Source of the DNA: an uncultured Parabacteroides sp.
GTDB lineage: Bacteria > Bacteroidota > Bacteroidia > Bacteroidales > Tannerellaceae
Direction of reading: 5' to 3'
DNA length: 64,000 nucleotides
Assembly (NCBI GenBank): GCA_949289155.1
Contig: CASEMX010000001.1
Span: forward strand, 1 to 64,000
Shown: positions 8,144 to 16,177 of the stretch, in pieces
How positions within the stretch are numbered: the first letter of the stretch is position 1
How the letters are laid out: every line of letters begins with the position of its first letter
The notes under the pieces: generated by a model
The model's input: only the letters and a program-made list of their open reading frames with translations
Database searches by the model: none
Told to the model about the DNA's origin: nothing
Made by a program: the position numbers and the translations under genes

Positions 8144-9364
8144 TTATTTCTTAGCTGTCAGTTCCGCAATCTTGATTACGGTTTCCATGCTCTTGATTAA
8201 AGAGGGAACCGGTAGGTATTCATACCGTCCGTGGAAATTATGTCCGCCGGTGAATAGGTTCGGACAGGGCAAACCCATAAAGGAAAGCCGTGCTCCGTCG
8301 GTTCCGCCGCGAATCGGTTGCACTTTCGGGGTTATTCCGACCTCTTCCATTGCTTGGAAGGCAATATCTACGATATGCTTTTTCGGTTCTACGATTTCGC
8401 GCATATTGTAATATTGGTCGCGCAGTTCCAATGTCGTGCTCTCGGCATAGGTTTCATTCATCCGGGCAACCAGCTGCATCAGCAATTCTTTCTTCTGTTC
8501 GAACAATTCGCGGGAATGGTTGCGGACAATGTAGCTCAGGCTGGCCTCTTCCACGGTTCCGCTCATTCCGATTAGATGGAAGAAGCCTTCGTAATTTTCG
8601 GTATGCTCCGGACGTTGTTCTGTCGGAAGCCAAGAAGCAAATTCTGTTGCCAGCAGGGCAGCGTTTATCATTTTGTCTTTAGCGGTTCCCGGGTGGACAT
8701 TCAGCCCTTTAAAGCAGATTTTAGCCGCAGCAGCATTGAAGTTTTCGTATTCCAATTCGCCTATTTGTCCGCCATCGACCGTATATGCCCAATCGCAGCC
8801 GAACTTAGCCACATCGAAATGGTCGGCTCCTTGACCGATTTCCTCGTCGGGCGTAAAGCCGATACGAATCTTGCCATGCTTGATTTCCGGATGTTCTTTC
8901 AAATAGGCCATAGCCGAGATGATAGCTGCTACACCTGCCTTGTCGTCCGCTCCTAAAAGGGTAGTTCCGTCGGTAACGATGATATCTTGCCCGATATATT
9001 CCGACATTTCCGGAAACATAGTCGGCGACAGGACAATATGTTGGGCTTCGTTCAGGACGATATCCCCGCCTTCGTAGTGTACGATGCTGGGTTTCACGCC
9101 ATCACCCGACATATCCGGACTGGTATCCAAGTGGGAAATAAAACCGATGGTCGGAATGTTTTCAGCGTCCGTGTTAGCCGGCAACGTAGCCATTACGTAA
9201 GCATGTTCGTCGATGGATACATCTTCCAATCCCAATGTCATTAACTCATTCACCAATGCTTCGGCGAATATCCGCTGTCCGCGTGTGCTGGGCGTGGTTC
9301 CGCTTGTCTCGCTGGACTGCGTTCCGTAGGTTACATATCTCAAAAATCGTTCTACTACTGTCAT
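8144..9364 (-). CDS. pepT: Peptidase T (tripeptide aminopeptidase)
   Basis: PepT is a cytoplasmic di-zinc M20B peptidase that removes the N-terminal residue from tripeptides. In this 406-residue protein the metal and catalytic residues are all visible. HLD gives His79 and Asp81 or the immediate neighbours. GADDKAG near 138-144 gives the bridging Asp. [11 protein letters not shown] near 173-183 gives the catalytic Glu pair. YTVDGG near 194-199 gives the next Asp, and GGHNFHG near residue 375 the last His. It heads a two-gene unit with gcvT. Its 5' leader contains an imperfect inverted repeat (9385-9414), and palindrome array B lies upstream. Confidence 0.96.
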   Translation of the reverse strand: MTVVERFLRYVTYGTQSSETSGTTPSTRGQRIFAEALVNELMTLGLEDVSIDEHAYVMATLPANTDAENIPTIGFISHLDTSPDMSGDGVKPSIVHYEGGDIVLNEAQHIVLSPTMFPEMSEYIGQDIIVTDGTTLLGADDKAGVAAIISAMAYLKEHPEIKHGKIRIGFTPDEEIGQGADHFDVAKFGCDWAYTVDGGQIGELEYENFNAAAAKICFKGLNVHPGTAKDKMINAALLATEFASWLPTEQRPEHTENYEGFFHLIGMSGTVEEASLSYIVRNHSRELFEQKKELLMQLVARMNETYAESTTLELRDQYYNMREIVEPKKHIVDIAFQAMEEVGITPKVQPIRGGTDGARLSFMGLPCPNLFTGGHNFHGRYEYLPVPSLIKSMETVIKIAELTAKK

Positions 9365-9384
9365 ATATCTATTTTTAGTTGTTT

Positions 9385-9414
9385 TTCAGGGCTAAATTAG
9401 GTAAAGCCCCTGAA
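9385..9414. promoter_or_regulatory. Inverted repeat in the pepT leader
   Basis: TTCAGGGCT (9385-9393) and AGCCCCTGAA (9405-9414) pair with one unpaired base, around a short AT-rich loop, 21 bp upstream of the pepT start codon. It could be an operator or an mRNA leader hairpin. No clear TAnnTTTG promoter was found between it and array B. Confidence 0.45.
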
Positions 9415-9477
9415 TTGTACAAGTATTGTAAATAAATTTTCTGCCTCTTTTTTGCCCTTCAAAAGGGAGGTAAGAAA

Positions 9478-9691
9478 AACACAGTTGTGTTTTCACTGAA
9501 AGACAGTTGTGTTTGCCTCAAAACACAACTGTGTTCTTGACGAAACACAGTTGTGTTTCTGAACGCACATAGTTGTGTCCGTGCTGAAACATAGCTGTGT
9601 TTGTGACCGTACACAGTTGTGTTTACCCCCTGAACACAACTGTGTTTTAGTGGGGAACACAACTGTGTAGCTTCAGCAACACAACTGTGTT
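9478..9691. repeat. Helically phased palindrome array B
   Basis: Ten copies of AACACA-NN-TGTGTT are present. Dyad centres lie at 9484.5, 9506.5, 9528.5, 9550.5, 9572.5, 9594.5, 9616.5, 9639.5, 9662.5 and 9684.5, so spacings are 22 or 23 bp. The central dinucleotide is GT in copies 1, 2, 4, 5 and 7, AC in copies 3, 8, 9 and 10, and GC in copy 6. Arms are degenerate in copies 2, 5, 6 and 7. The 8-9 nt linkers are all different. The array starts 28 bp after the stop codon of the serine-hydrolase gene (minus strand) and ends 113 bp before the pepT start. Confidence 0.92.
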
Positions 9692-9719
9692 TCTAAAAAG
9701 ACCTGATTATGCGGCCGGT

Positions 9720-10844
9720 TTAGTCCAATGCCGGCAGGATATATTGCCAGATAAGGTCGAGTTCCTGTTGCATATCCTGAAGGTCGGCGGTTGCGGCAAC
9801 TACGGCATCCTTTTCCGGGATTACAATAATATATTGCCCGTTCGCGCCATCCGCCCGGTAGCAATTGTGGCGGCATTGCCAGAACTGATAGCCGTATCCA
9901 TGTACCCAATCGCAGGTCTCAGGGTCGAGTTTTTGGGCCACTTCATCGAAGCGAACCCAAGAAGGCGAGGAGGGAACAACCGCAGAGGTAGCCGTCTCTA
10001 CCCATTCTTTCGGGAGCAATTGCTTGTCTTCCCATTTCCCTTTTTGCAGGAGGAATTGCCCCATCTTCGCGAGGTCCTCGGTCTTTAGGTACAATCCCCA
10101 ACCGCCGCAATTGATACCTTGCGGGCTTTCCTGCCACGTTGCACCTTCGATTCCCAACGGTTGGAACAGGCGTGGAGTCAGATAATCCAGCACTTTTTGT
10201 CCGGTAACCTTCTGGACGATGGCGGAAAGCATGTAGGTCCCTAAGCTGTTATATTGGAAATATTCTCCGGGCTTGTGCTGGACAGGATAGGCAAGGAATG
10301 CCTTAATCCAATCAGCCCCTTCTGCCTCGCGGATAGAAGAACTCGGGTCGGAATCGTGGCCGCATGTCATGGTTAAAAGGTGGCGGATTTCCATAGCTTT
10401 GAGGTTATCGCTCACTTCTGCCGGAAGTTTGTCCGGGAAAAAAGAGATGACCTTGTCGGTGACTTTTAGTTTTCCTTCCGCTACGGCAAATCCCACTGCA
10501 GTAGAGGTGAACGATTTACTGACGGAATTTAAGATATGCGGGACATCCGGCTTCCCTTCGCCAAACCATTGCTCGGCAATGACTTTCCCGTGCTGCACCA
10601 CCATGATGCTATGCATATTTACTTTAGCATCTTGGATAGCTTTCACATATTCAGGCATACTTTTTTGAAGCGATTCCGGAGCTTTCCCTCGCGGCAGACT
10701 CTTTTTTTCCGTTTGTTCGGCAAACGTAGAAAATGATTTCACAGAATTATTTTCCGGATGACTTTTGTGCAAATTATCCGAAGCCGCCGCATGAAATGAG
10801 CAAACCGCGGCGATTATCAAACTATAACAAATGGTGCTTTTCAT
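9720..10844 (-). CDS. Secreted serine hydrolase, beta-lactamase/PBP-like fold
   Basis: This 374-residue protein belongs to the PF00144 family (class C beta-lactamases, DD-peptidases and esterases). A signal peptide covers about residues 1-22 (MKSTICYSLIIAAVCSFHAA). The nucleophile motif SVSK is at residues 107-110. A Tyr motif, YNS, is at 198-200, where family members usually have YxN. The third motif appears as ADGANGQYIIV near the C-terminus, in place of HxG. With those variations it is more likely an esterase or peptidase than a true beta-lactamase. It is divergent from the GT5-like gene at 10943. Its 3' end is followed closely by palindrome array B. Confidence 0.8.
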   Translation of the reverse strand: MKSTICYSLIIAAVCSFHAAASDNLHKSHPENNSVKSFSTFAEQTEKKSLPRGKAPESLQKSMPEYVKAIQDAKVNMHSIMVVQHGKVIAEQWFGEGKPDVPHILNSVSKSFTSTAVGFAVAEGKLKVTDKVISFFPDKLPAEVSDNLKAMEIRHLLTMTCGHDSDPSSSIREAEGADWIKAFLAYPVQHKPGEYFQYNSLGTYMLSAIVQKVTGQKVLDYLTPRLFQPLGIEGATWQESPQGINCGGWGLYLKTEDLAKMGQFLLQKGKWEDKQLLPKEWVETATSAVVPSSPSWVRFDEVAQKLDPETCDWVHGYGYQFWQCRHNCYRADGANGQYIIVIPEKDAVVAATADLQDMQQELDLIWQYILPALD

Positions 10845-10907
10845 ATTGTAAATCTCTAAAATTTCTGCAAAGCAACGAAATAATTATCAGAAATGAAAGA
10901 TTTTTAC

Positions 10908-10915
10908 TACCTTTG
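10908..10915 (+). promoter_or_regulatory. Promoter of the GT5-like gene
   Basis: TACCTTTG, a full TAnnTTTG match, lies 27 nt before the start codon at 10943. A weaker box (TTGCTTTG on the minus strand, 10875-10868) may serve the divergent hydrolase gene. Confidence 0.6.
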
Positions 10916-10942
10916 TAGCGTATTATAAAAGGAATTTGTAGA

Positions 10943-11758
10943 ATGGATGCAAAAAAAGTCTTATTTATAGCTCAGGAAATCACCCCTTATTTGCCGGAAT
11001 CTGAAATAGCTACGATTTGCCGGAATTTGCCGCAGGGCATTCAGGAACGCGGTCGCGAAATCAGAACATTCATGCCTAAGTTTGGTAGTATTAACGAGCG
11101 TCGTAACCAACTACATGAAGTAATCCGCCTTTCGGGCATGAATCTGATTATTGATGATACTGATCATCCATTAATCATAAAGGTAGCTTCTATCCAAGCG
11201 GCTCGTATGCAAGTTTACTTTATTGATAACGACGATTATTTCTTGCGTAAATCGACCATTGCTGATGCCGGGGGCGAAGAGTATGACGACAATGATGAGC
11301 GTTGTATCTTTTATGTTCGCGGCGTGATGGAAACCGTCAAGAAATTACGCTGGATTCCGGATGTAATTCATTGTCATGGTTGGATGTCTGCATTGACAGG
11401 ATTATATATCAAACGGATGTATGCCGATGATCCCTGCTTGCGCAATGCGAAGGTTATCTATTCTGTCTATAATGATGAGTTCAAGACTCCGTTAAGCAGT
11501 AACTTCGCAGAAAAACTGAAAATAGATGGAGCAGAAGATGCTGATTTGGTAGGTATCAAAGAGGATACAAGTTTTATAGGATTGACCAAATTGGCTATCG
11601 ACTTTGCAGATGGAATCATTCAAGGCAGTGAAACGATTAATCCGGCTATTGCAGATTATATAGCTACCAAGCAAACGCCGTTTTTGCCTTATCAATCGCC
11701 GGAAACGTACATAGACGAGTTCAATAAGTTCTATGATGTTGTTCTGGCTTCTAATTAA
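10943..11758 (+). CDS. Glycogen/starch synthase-like protein, N-terminal GT5 domain only
   Basis: This 271-residue protein matches only the N-terminal Rossmann domain of GT5 glycogen/starch synthases. VLFIAQEITPYLPESEIA replaces the ADP-glucose-binding KxGG region. The segments DVIHCHGWMSALTGLYIKR (near residues 145-165) and AKVIYSVYND follow the family pattern. Full synthases are 450-550 residues and need the C-terminal domain for catalysis, and here the stop comes before it. The following gene is intact and close, so this looks like a stable short form and not a frameshift. It lies 12 bp upstream of the DUF4270 lipoprotein gene, a pairing I associate with Bacteroides. Function is unknown; it may bind a nucleotide sugar without transferring it. 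Confidence 0.8.
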   Translation: MDAKKVLFIAQEITPYLPESEIATICRNLPQGIQERGREIRTFMPKFGSINERRNQLHEVIRLSGMNLIIDDTDHPLIIKVASIQAARMQVYFIDNDDYFLRKSTIADAGGEEYDDNDERCIFYVRGVMETVKKLRWIPDVIHCHGWMSALTGLYIKRMYADDPCLRNAKVIYSVYNDEFKTPLSSNFAEKLKIDGAEDADLVGIKEDTSFIGLTKLAIDFADGIIQGSETINPAIADYIATKQTPFLPYQSPETYIDEFNKFYDVVLASN

Positions 11759-11770
11759 TATAATGTAAAG

Positions 11771-13150
11771 ATGAAGATTAAGAATCTTATACTTGGGTTC
11801 GCTTGTGGAGCTGCGCTCCTAAGCGGATGTAATGATGAGTTGAGTCAGGTGGGACCAAGTATTCAGCCGGATGCTGACCGGTCTTTCGTTTATGCTGATA
11901 CGTTTTATATAGAAGCTTCAACGGTAAAGTTGGATTCTGTTTATGCGCGTACGGTGAGTGGTTTATTGGGGAATATATATGACCCGCTGTATGGTGAGCT
12001 TACGGCTGATTATATATGTCAGTTTTATTGTCCGGAAGATTATAAATTTGCGCATGAACCTTTAGAGGGAAAGGTTGACTCGATGGCTTTCTTCGTGATG
12101 TATAACCGTGGAGAGGATGGCTATATGGGCGATTCTTTAACGCCGATGACTGCACAGGTTTACCGGGTGACCAAACCTCTGGAGCGTAATTATTATACAA
12201 ATATGGACCCGAAAGAGTATTGTGATATGAATACCCTTCTCGGGGAGAAGACTTATACCGCTTACGATATGAGCATCTCGGATTCGATACGTAATATTAC
12301 AGATACAAGCGATCCGAATTACTATACTCCGAATGTGCGTATCCGTATATCTACGGACATAGCGCAGGAGTTTTACGACGAGACGGTCAATAACCCGGCA
12401 ACTTTCCACAACCAAGAGGCATTTAACCGTTTTTTCCCAGGCTTCTATGTGACCACAAGCTACGGGTCGGGAAACATCCTCAAGGTAGCTCAGTCTTCCT
12501 TCTTTATATATTATAGGTATAAGACCCAGACGGAAGCCGGCAATGATACGATTATCTCTACGCGGGAACAATTCAACGTGACGAAGGAGGTCATCCAAAT
12601 GAATCGCATGGAAAATGATAACTTAGACCAACTGTTAGCGCCGAGCGATGAGTACACCTACCTGAAGACGCCTTCGGGAGTATGCACCAAGCTGGTGATA
12701 CCTGCCCAAGAGATAAATGAACGTATCGAAGGACGCATCATCAATAATCTTGAACTTTCTTTACAAGCTATGCCGCAGGAGGATTGGAAGTATGCACTGG
12801 AGGCGCCGAGCTATGTGATGCTTTTGCCGGAGGATTCGGTGAAGAGTTTCTTCGAGAATAATAAGATAGAAGACAGCTACTCGGCATTCTTGGGGACATA
12901 CAGCACAAGCACCCGCGTTTACTCTTTCGATAATATCTCGAACGTTCTGCAGCTGCACTTGGAGAACAATCCGAATGAAGACTTGCGTCTGTTGGTGGTT
13001 CCGGTGAACCGCACGTATGATACAGACCAATATGGTAATCCGACGAATACGACAGCCATCGGCAATTATCTGTTCCCTTCAGCCGTGAAGTTGAAGAAGG
13101 ACGAGGCATCTCGTCAGATAGTGGTGCTAACAAGTAAATATAATCAATAA
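11771..13150 (+). CDS. DUF4270 lipoprotein
   Basis: This 459-residue predicted lipoprotein has the signal peptide MKIKNLILGFACGAALLSGC with the lipidated Cys at residue 20. The rest resembles DUF4270, a Bacteroidetes family of unknown function. It includes SFVYADTFYIEASTVKLDSV near the start and TTAIGNYLFPSAVKL near the end. It follows the GT5-like gene by 12 bp on the same strand, so the two are co-transcribed. A hairpin 15 bp after the stop may end the unit. Confidence 0.8.
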   Translation: MKIKNLILGFACGAALLSGCNDELSQVGPSIQPDADRSFVYADTFYIEASTVKLDSVYARTVSGLLGNIYDPLYGELTADYICQFYCPEDYKFAHEPLEGKVDSMAFFVMYNRGEDGYMGDSLTPMTAQVYRVTKPLERNYYTNMDPKEYCDMNTLLGEKTYTAYDMSISDSIRNITDTSDPNYYTPNVRIRISTDIAQEFYDETVNNPATFHNQEAFNRFFPGFYVTTSYGSGNILKVAQSSFFIYYRYKTQTEAGNDTIISTREQFNVTKEVIQMNRMENDNLDQLLAPSDEYTYLKTPSGVCTKLVIPAQEINERIEGRIINNLELSLQAMPQEDWKYALEAPSYVMLLPEDSVKSFFENNKIEDSYSAFLGTYSTSTRVYSFDNISNVLQLHLENNPNEDLRLLVVPVNRTYDTDQYGNPTNTTAIGNYLFPSAVKLKKDEASRQIVVLTSKYNQ

Positions 13151-13165
13151 GCCATCATAATAGAT

Positions 13166-13214
13166 ATAGGGCACGAGTCGGGCAGGGAAACTTGTCGGGT
13201 TCGTGCCCTATTTG
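13166..13214 (+). terminator. Hairpin after the DUF4270 gene
   Basis: ATAGGGCACGA (13166-13176) and TCGTGCCCTAT (13201-13211) form a perfect 11-bp stem, followed by TTTG. The T-run is short, so it may be a weak terminator or attenuator before the radical-SAM gene. Confidence 0.6.
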
Positions 13215-13223
13215 TAGGCAAAT

Positions 13224-14483
13224 ATGACAGAAGATGTTTTGAGAAAATTGCAAATCCTTGCCGAGTCGGCTAAGTATGACGTCTCGTGTGCATCCAGCGG
13301 GGTAGGCAGGATGCACCGGAAGGGAGCCGTAGGCAGTGCAGCAAGCTGGGGCATTTGCCATAGCTTTGCTGAGGATGGTCGTTGCATCTCTTTGCTGAAG
13401 ATTATGTTGACGAACTATTGTAAGTTCGATTGTGCCTACTGCATCAATCGGGTAAGCAATGATTTGCCCCGAGCGACCCTCTCGGTAACTGAGTTGGTAG
13501 AGCTAACGATGGAGTTTTACCGGCGTAACTACATTGAGGGGCTGTTCCTCAGCTCAGGGGTGGTACGTAGTGCCGACTATACGATGGAACGCTTGGTTCG
13601 TGTCGTCAAGGATTTGCGTACAGTGCATCACTTTAATGGCTACATCCACTTGAAAAGCATACCGGGAGCCAGCCAAGAGCTAGTGAACGAGGCGGGGCGG
13701 TATGCCGATAGAATGAGTGTCAATATCGAGATACCCAATGAGCAGAGCTTGAAGAGACTGGCCCCAGAGAAAGACTTCCAGAGCGTATTCACCCCGATGA
13801 GGTATATCCAGCAGGGTGCATTACAGGCTGCTGACGAGCGGCGATACTTCAGGTTTGCTCCCCGCTTTGTTCCTGCCGGACAGAGCACGCAGATGATTGT
13901 CGGGGCTACTTCGGACAGCGACCGTGATATCTTGCGCCTCTCGTCGGCTCTCTATCAACGTCCTACGATGAAGCGCGTCTATTATTCGGGATACATTCAT
14001 GTCAATACCTACGACACTCGCCTACCAGCCTTGCCCAAAGTGCCTTTGGTGCGGGAGAATCGTCTCTATCAGGCGGACTGGCTCTTGCGCTTTTATCAGT
14101 TTAAAGTAGATGAGATAGTGGATGACGCTTATCCGAATCTGGACCTTGAGGTGGATCCAAAGCTGGCATGGGCTTTGCGGCATCCGGAGGTCTTCCCGAT
14201 AGATGTGAACCGGGCGGACTATGAACTGTTGCTGCGTGTTCCCGGCATTGGAGTGAAGTCTGCTAAGCTGATTATCGTCTCTCGCCGCTATGGTCTGCTT
14301 ACGGCTGAGCAGTTGAGGAAGATTGGGGTCGTATGGAAGAAGGCGCAGTATTTCGTCGTGTGTCGCGAACTCCCCATGCACACGATACAAGAACTCTCTC
14401 CCGAAGGGGTGCGCCGCATCCTCGTGAAGCCGCCGAAGGGAGATGACCGGCAGTTGACCCTTCCTTTCGATGAACAACCATGA
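13224..14483 (+). CDS. Radical SAM protein, putative DNA modification/repair (TIGR03916-like)
   Basis: This 419-residue radical SAM enzyme has the cluster motif CKFDCAYC, with Cys66, Cys70 and Cys73 expected to ligate the [4Fe-4S] cluster that cleaves S-adenosylmethionine. The C-terminal part has a helix-hairpin-helix DNA-binding motif (VPGIGVKSAK, residues 339-348). That combination matches the TIGR03916 family, described as a putative DNA modification or repair protein and sometimes linked to a uracil-DNA-glycosylase-like domain. Its stop overlaps the next gene's start (ATGA), so translation is coupled and the two proteins probably act together. The reaction has not been established to my knowledge. 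Confidence 0.88.
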   Translation: MTEDVLRKLQILAESAKYDVSCASSGVGRMHRKGAVGSAASWGICHSFAEDGRCISLLKIMLTNYCKFDCAYCINRVSNDLPRATLSVTELVELTMEFYRRNYIEGLFLSSGVVRSADYTMERLVRVVKDLRTVHHFNGYIHLKSIPGASQELVNEAGRYADRMSVNIEIPNEQSLKRLAPEKDFQSVFTPMRYIQQGALQAADERRYFRFAPRFVPAGQSTQMIVGATSDSDRDILRLSSALYQRPTMKRVYYSGYIHVNTYDTRLPALPKVPLVRENRLYQADWLLRFYQFKVDEIVDDAYPNLDLEVDPKLAWALRHPEVFPIDVNRADYELLLRVPGIGVKSAKLIIVSRRYGLLTAEQLRKIGVVWKKAQYFVVCRELPMHTIQELSPEGVRRILVKPPKGDDRQLTLPFDEQP

Positions 14484-15244
14484 CCATCTTCACTTATGAT
14501 AAGAGCTTCGAAGGGCTGCTTACCGCCCTGTTCCATGCCTACAGCCGCCGCATGTTCCCCGACCGGCTGTTGGCAGATGCTGAGCCATTGCCGCTCTTCT
14601 ACGACGAGGTGTTCCGGGTGGTGACTGATACGGCGCTTGCTGACCGCGTATGGCGGGGGACGGCACGTCTGCTGCCTGCCCGGTTCCTCTCGGGCATTAC
14701 CGCCTGCTGGCTCTCCGAACAACCGGGCGTCGATGAGCGACTGTTCCGCTACCTGTGCAAAGTGTTCGACTCAAAGGGACAATGCGTTTTCAATCTGATG
14801 GATGCCGATGTGGTGGAGGTGAGCCACCTATGGAAGCAGGTGAACAACGAGGCGACCCGCGTTATCCAGTTCGTACGGTTTCAGAAGACAGCCGACGACA
14901 TCTACTTCGCCGCCACGTCTCCGGTCTATAATGTGCTTCCCCTCACGATGGACTATTTCACGGATAGGTTTCATGACCAAACTTGGCTGGTCTATGACGC
15001 GAAGCGCCGGTATGGCTTCTTTTATGACGGTGGAACACCACAGGAGGTTCGTTTCGAAGGGGACGACGAGCGCCTTGCTTCTGGAATTCTTCCCGACGAG
15101 CTGTTGGCGGAAGACGAACGACAGTACCAGTCATTATGGCAGACCTATTTTCGGTCGATTGCCATCAAAGAGCGGCTCAACCCGCGACTCCACCGCCGGG
15201 AGTTACCTGCCCGTTTCTGGCCCTTCCTTACAGAGAAGCGGTAG
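14480..15244 (+). CDS. DUF4130 / TIGR03915-family partner of the radical SAM protein
   Basis: This 254-residue protein of the TIGR03915 family (probable DNA metabolism protein, DUF4130) is nearly always found beside the TIGR03916 radical SAM protein. It starts TIFTYDKSFEGLLTALFHAY, typical of the family. It continues through HLWKQVNNEATRVIQFVRF (residues 114-132) and YFTDRFHDQTWLVYDAKRRY (about 155-174) to a C-terminus rich in Arg (ERLNPRLHRRELPARFWPF). No cluster-binding cysteines are visible. It overlaps its partner by 4 bp. In other bacteria the family can be fused to a uracil-DNA-glycosylase domain, which is absent here. Confidence 0.85.
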   Translation: MTIFTYDKSFEGLLTALFHAYSRRMFPDRLLADAEPLPLFYDEVFRVVTDTALADRVWRGTARLLPARFLSGITACWLSEQPGVDERLFRYLCKVFDSKGQCVFNLMDADVVEVSHLWKQVNNEATRVIQFVRFQKTADDIYFAATSPVYNVLPLTMDYFTDRFHDQTWLVYDAKRRYGFFYDGGTPQEVRFEGDDERLASGILPDELLAEDERQYQSLWQTYFRSIAIKERLNPRLHRRELPARFWPFLTEKR

Positions 15245-15274
15245 CGGTCTCGGGAACTGTTTGTAAAAAATGTG

Positions 15275-15559
15275 TTATAGCTCTGATAAGTAGCTTCTTA
15301 GTGCATCAACGTAATTTGCCATCGCCTGCCGTCCCAGTTCGGTAATATGGCAGGCAGTATGCGGTTTTTTGCCGAGGAAGCTCTTCTCGATGCCGATATA
15401 TCCCGCCGTGCAGAGCTTGTCCAACTGCACGCTGAGGTTGCCGCCGGTAGCCCCTGTCTTCTCCCTCAGGAATACGAAGTCTGCCTCCTCTACACTCAGT
15501 AGGATAGACATCACCGCAAGGCGGAGCTGTGAGTGCAACAAGGGGTCCAGCTCTTTCAT
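15275..15559 (-). CDS. Winged-helix transcriptional regulator (HTH_34 type)
   Basis: This 94-residue single-domain winged-helix protein has helices LRLAVMSILLSVEEADFVFL, the recognition region TGATGGNLSVQLDKLCTAGY, and a wing with KSFLGKKPHTACHITELG. It resembles the PF13601 (HTH_34, MarR/ArsR-like) regulators. It is the last gene of a five-gene leftward operon and overlaps its neighbour by 4 bp (ATGA). Its position suggests it represses its own operon, and two copies of GTTTATAWTATAAAC at the operon promoter are the best candidate sites. That link is inferred. No metal or ligand site is obvious. Confidence 0.8.
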   Translation of the reverse strand: MKELDPLLHSQLRLAVMSILLSVEEADFVFLREKTGATGGNLSVQLDKLCTAGYIGIEKSFLGKKPHTACHITELGRQAMANYVDALRSYLSEL

Positions 15560-16143
15560 AAAGCCGACATTTTAGTAGCCATGTGGTTGAGCACATGACC
15601 GGGTATAACCATCATAATGAGGAAGGCTGCTGCGAAGAGGAGGTATTGCTCGATACCCGGTATCAGGAGGCAGCCGAACGAGAGCAGCGCACCTGTTGTG
15701 CCGCAGAACAGGAGGATGCGTAGCCGGGCAATTAGTCCTGTAAGGGCGGTTCCCATCCCCATGATAAGCAAGATGAAGAAGAGTACCGGGAGATGCCAGA
15801 AGAAACCGACGATAAGGGAAACGAAGAATCCGGCAGTTCCGAACACGGTCCATACCTGACTAATGACGCGGTCTATATAAGTGCGGACGTGCATCTCGCT
15901 ACGCCGGCTGTGCCATATCGTCAAAGGGACGCACACCACCGGCAGGAGGAACCACAGCAGATTCCACTGCGGGTCGGCGGTTTCTTCTAAGAGCCACCAG
16001 ATAATGAGGGCGAGTCCGGCGGTCATATATCCCCAAATGAGGAAGGGCATCCCGGCATTCCGTGCCAATCCCCTCTGCGTCTGTTGAATCATCTGTGCAA
16101 TGAGTTGCAAGCTTTCTTTTTCGGATAGAGGTCTGTTATCCAT
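15556..16143 (-). CDS. Inner-membrane protein, partner of the winged-helix regulator
   Basis: This 195-residue membrane protein of unknown function has a short cytoplasmic N-terminal helix (LSEKESLQLIAQMIQQTQRG) followed by about six hydrophobic segments from residue 32 to 185. No catalytic motif is seen. Small membrane proteins encoded directly before an HTH_34 regulator are a recurring Bacteroidetes pair. It is 34 bp downstream of the barrel gene and 4-bp overlapped with the regulator gene. A sensing or transport role alongside the regulator is possible but not shown. Confidence 0.75.
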   Translation of the reverse strand: MDNRPLSEKESLQLIAQMIQQTQRGLARNAGMPFLIWGYMTAGLALIIWWLLEETADPQWNLLWFLLPVVCVPLTIWHSRRSEMHVRTYIDRVISQVWTVFGTAGFFVSLIVGFFWHLPVLFFILLIMGMGTALTGLIARLRILLFCGTTGALLSFGCLLIPGIEQYLLFAAAFLIMMVIPGHVLNHMATKMSAL

Positions 16144-16177
16144 GCTGAATCTGTTTTAAATGTTTGTGAATCCAAAA

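Noticed and set aside
9459..9662. 67-codon minus-strand frame made of array B
   Set aside because: It consists only of translated palindrome units, lacks conserved domains, and other frames are equally open or closed; the palindrome spacing of 22 or 23 bp would shift any reading frame between units.
9720..10844. Antibiotic-inactivating beta-lactamase
   Set aside because: The SxxK motif is present, but the YxN and K/HxG motifs are altered (YNS, ADGANG). An esterase or peptidase is more likely.
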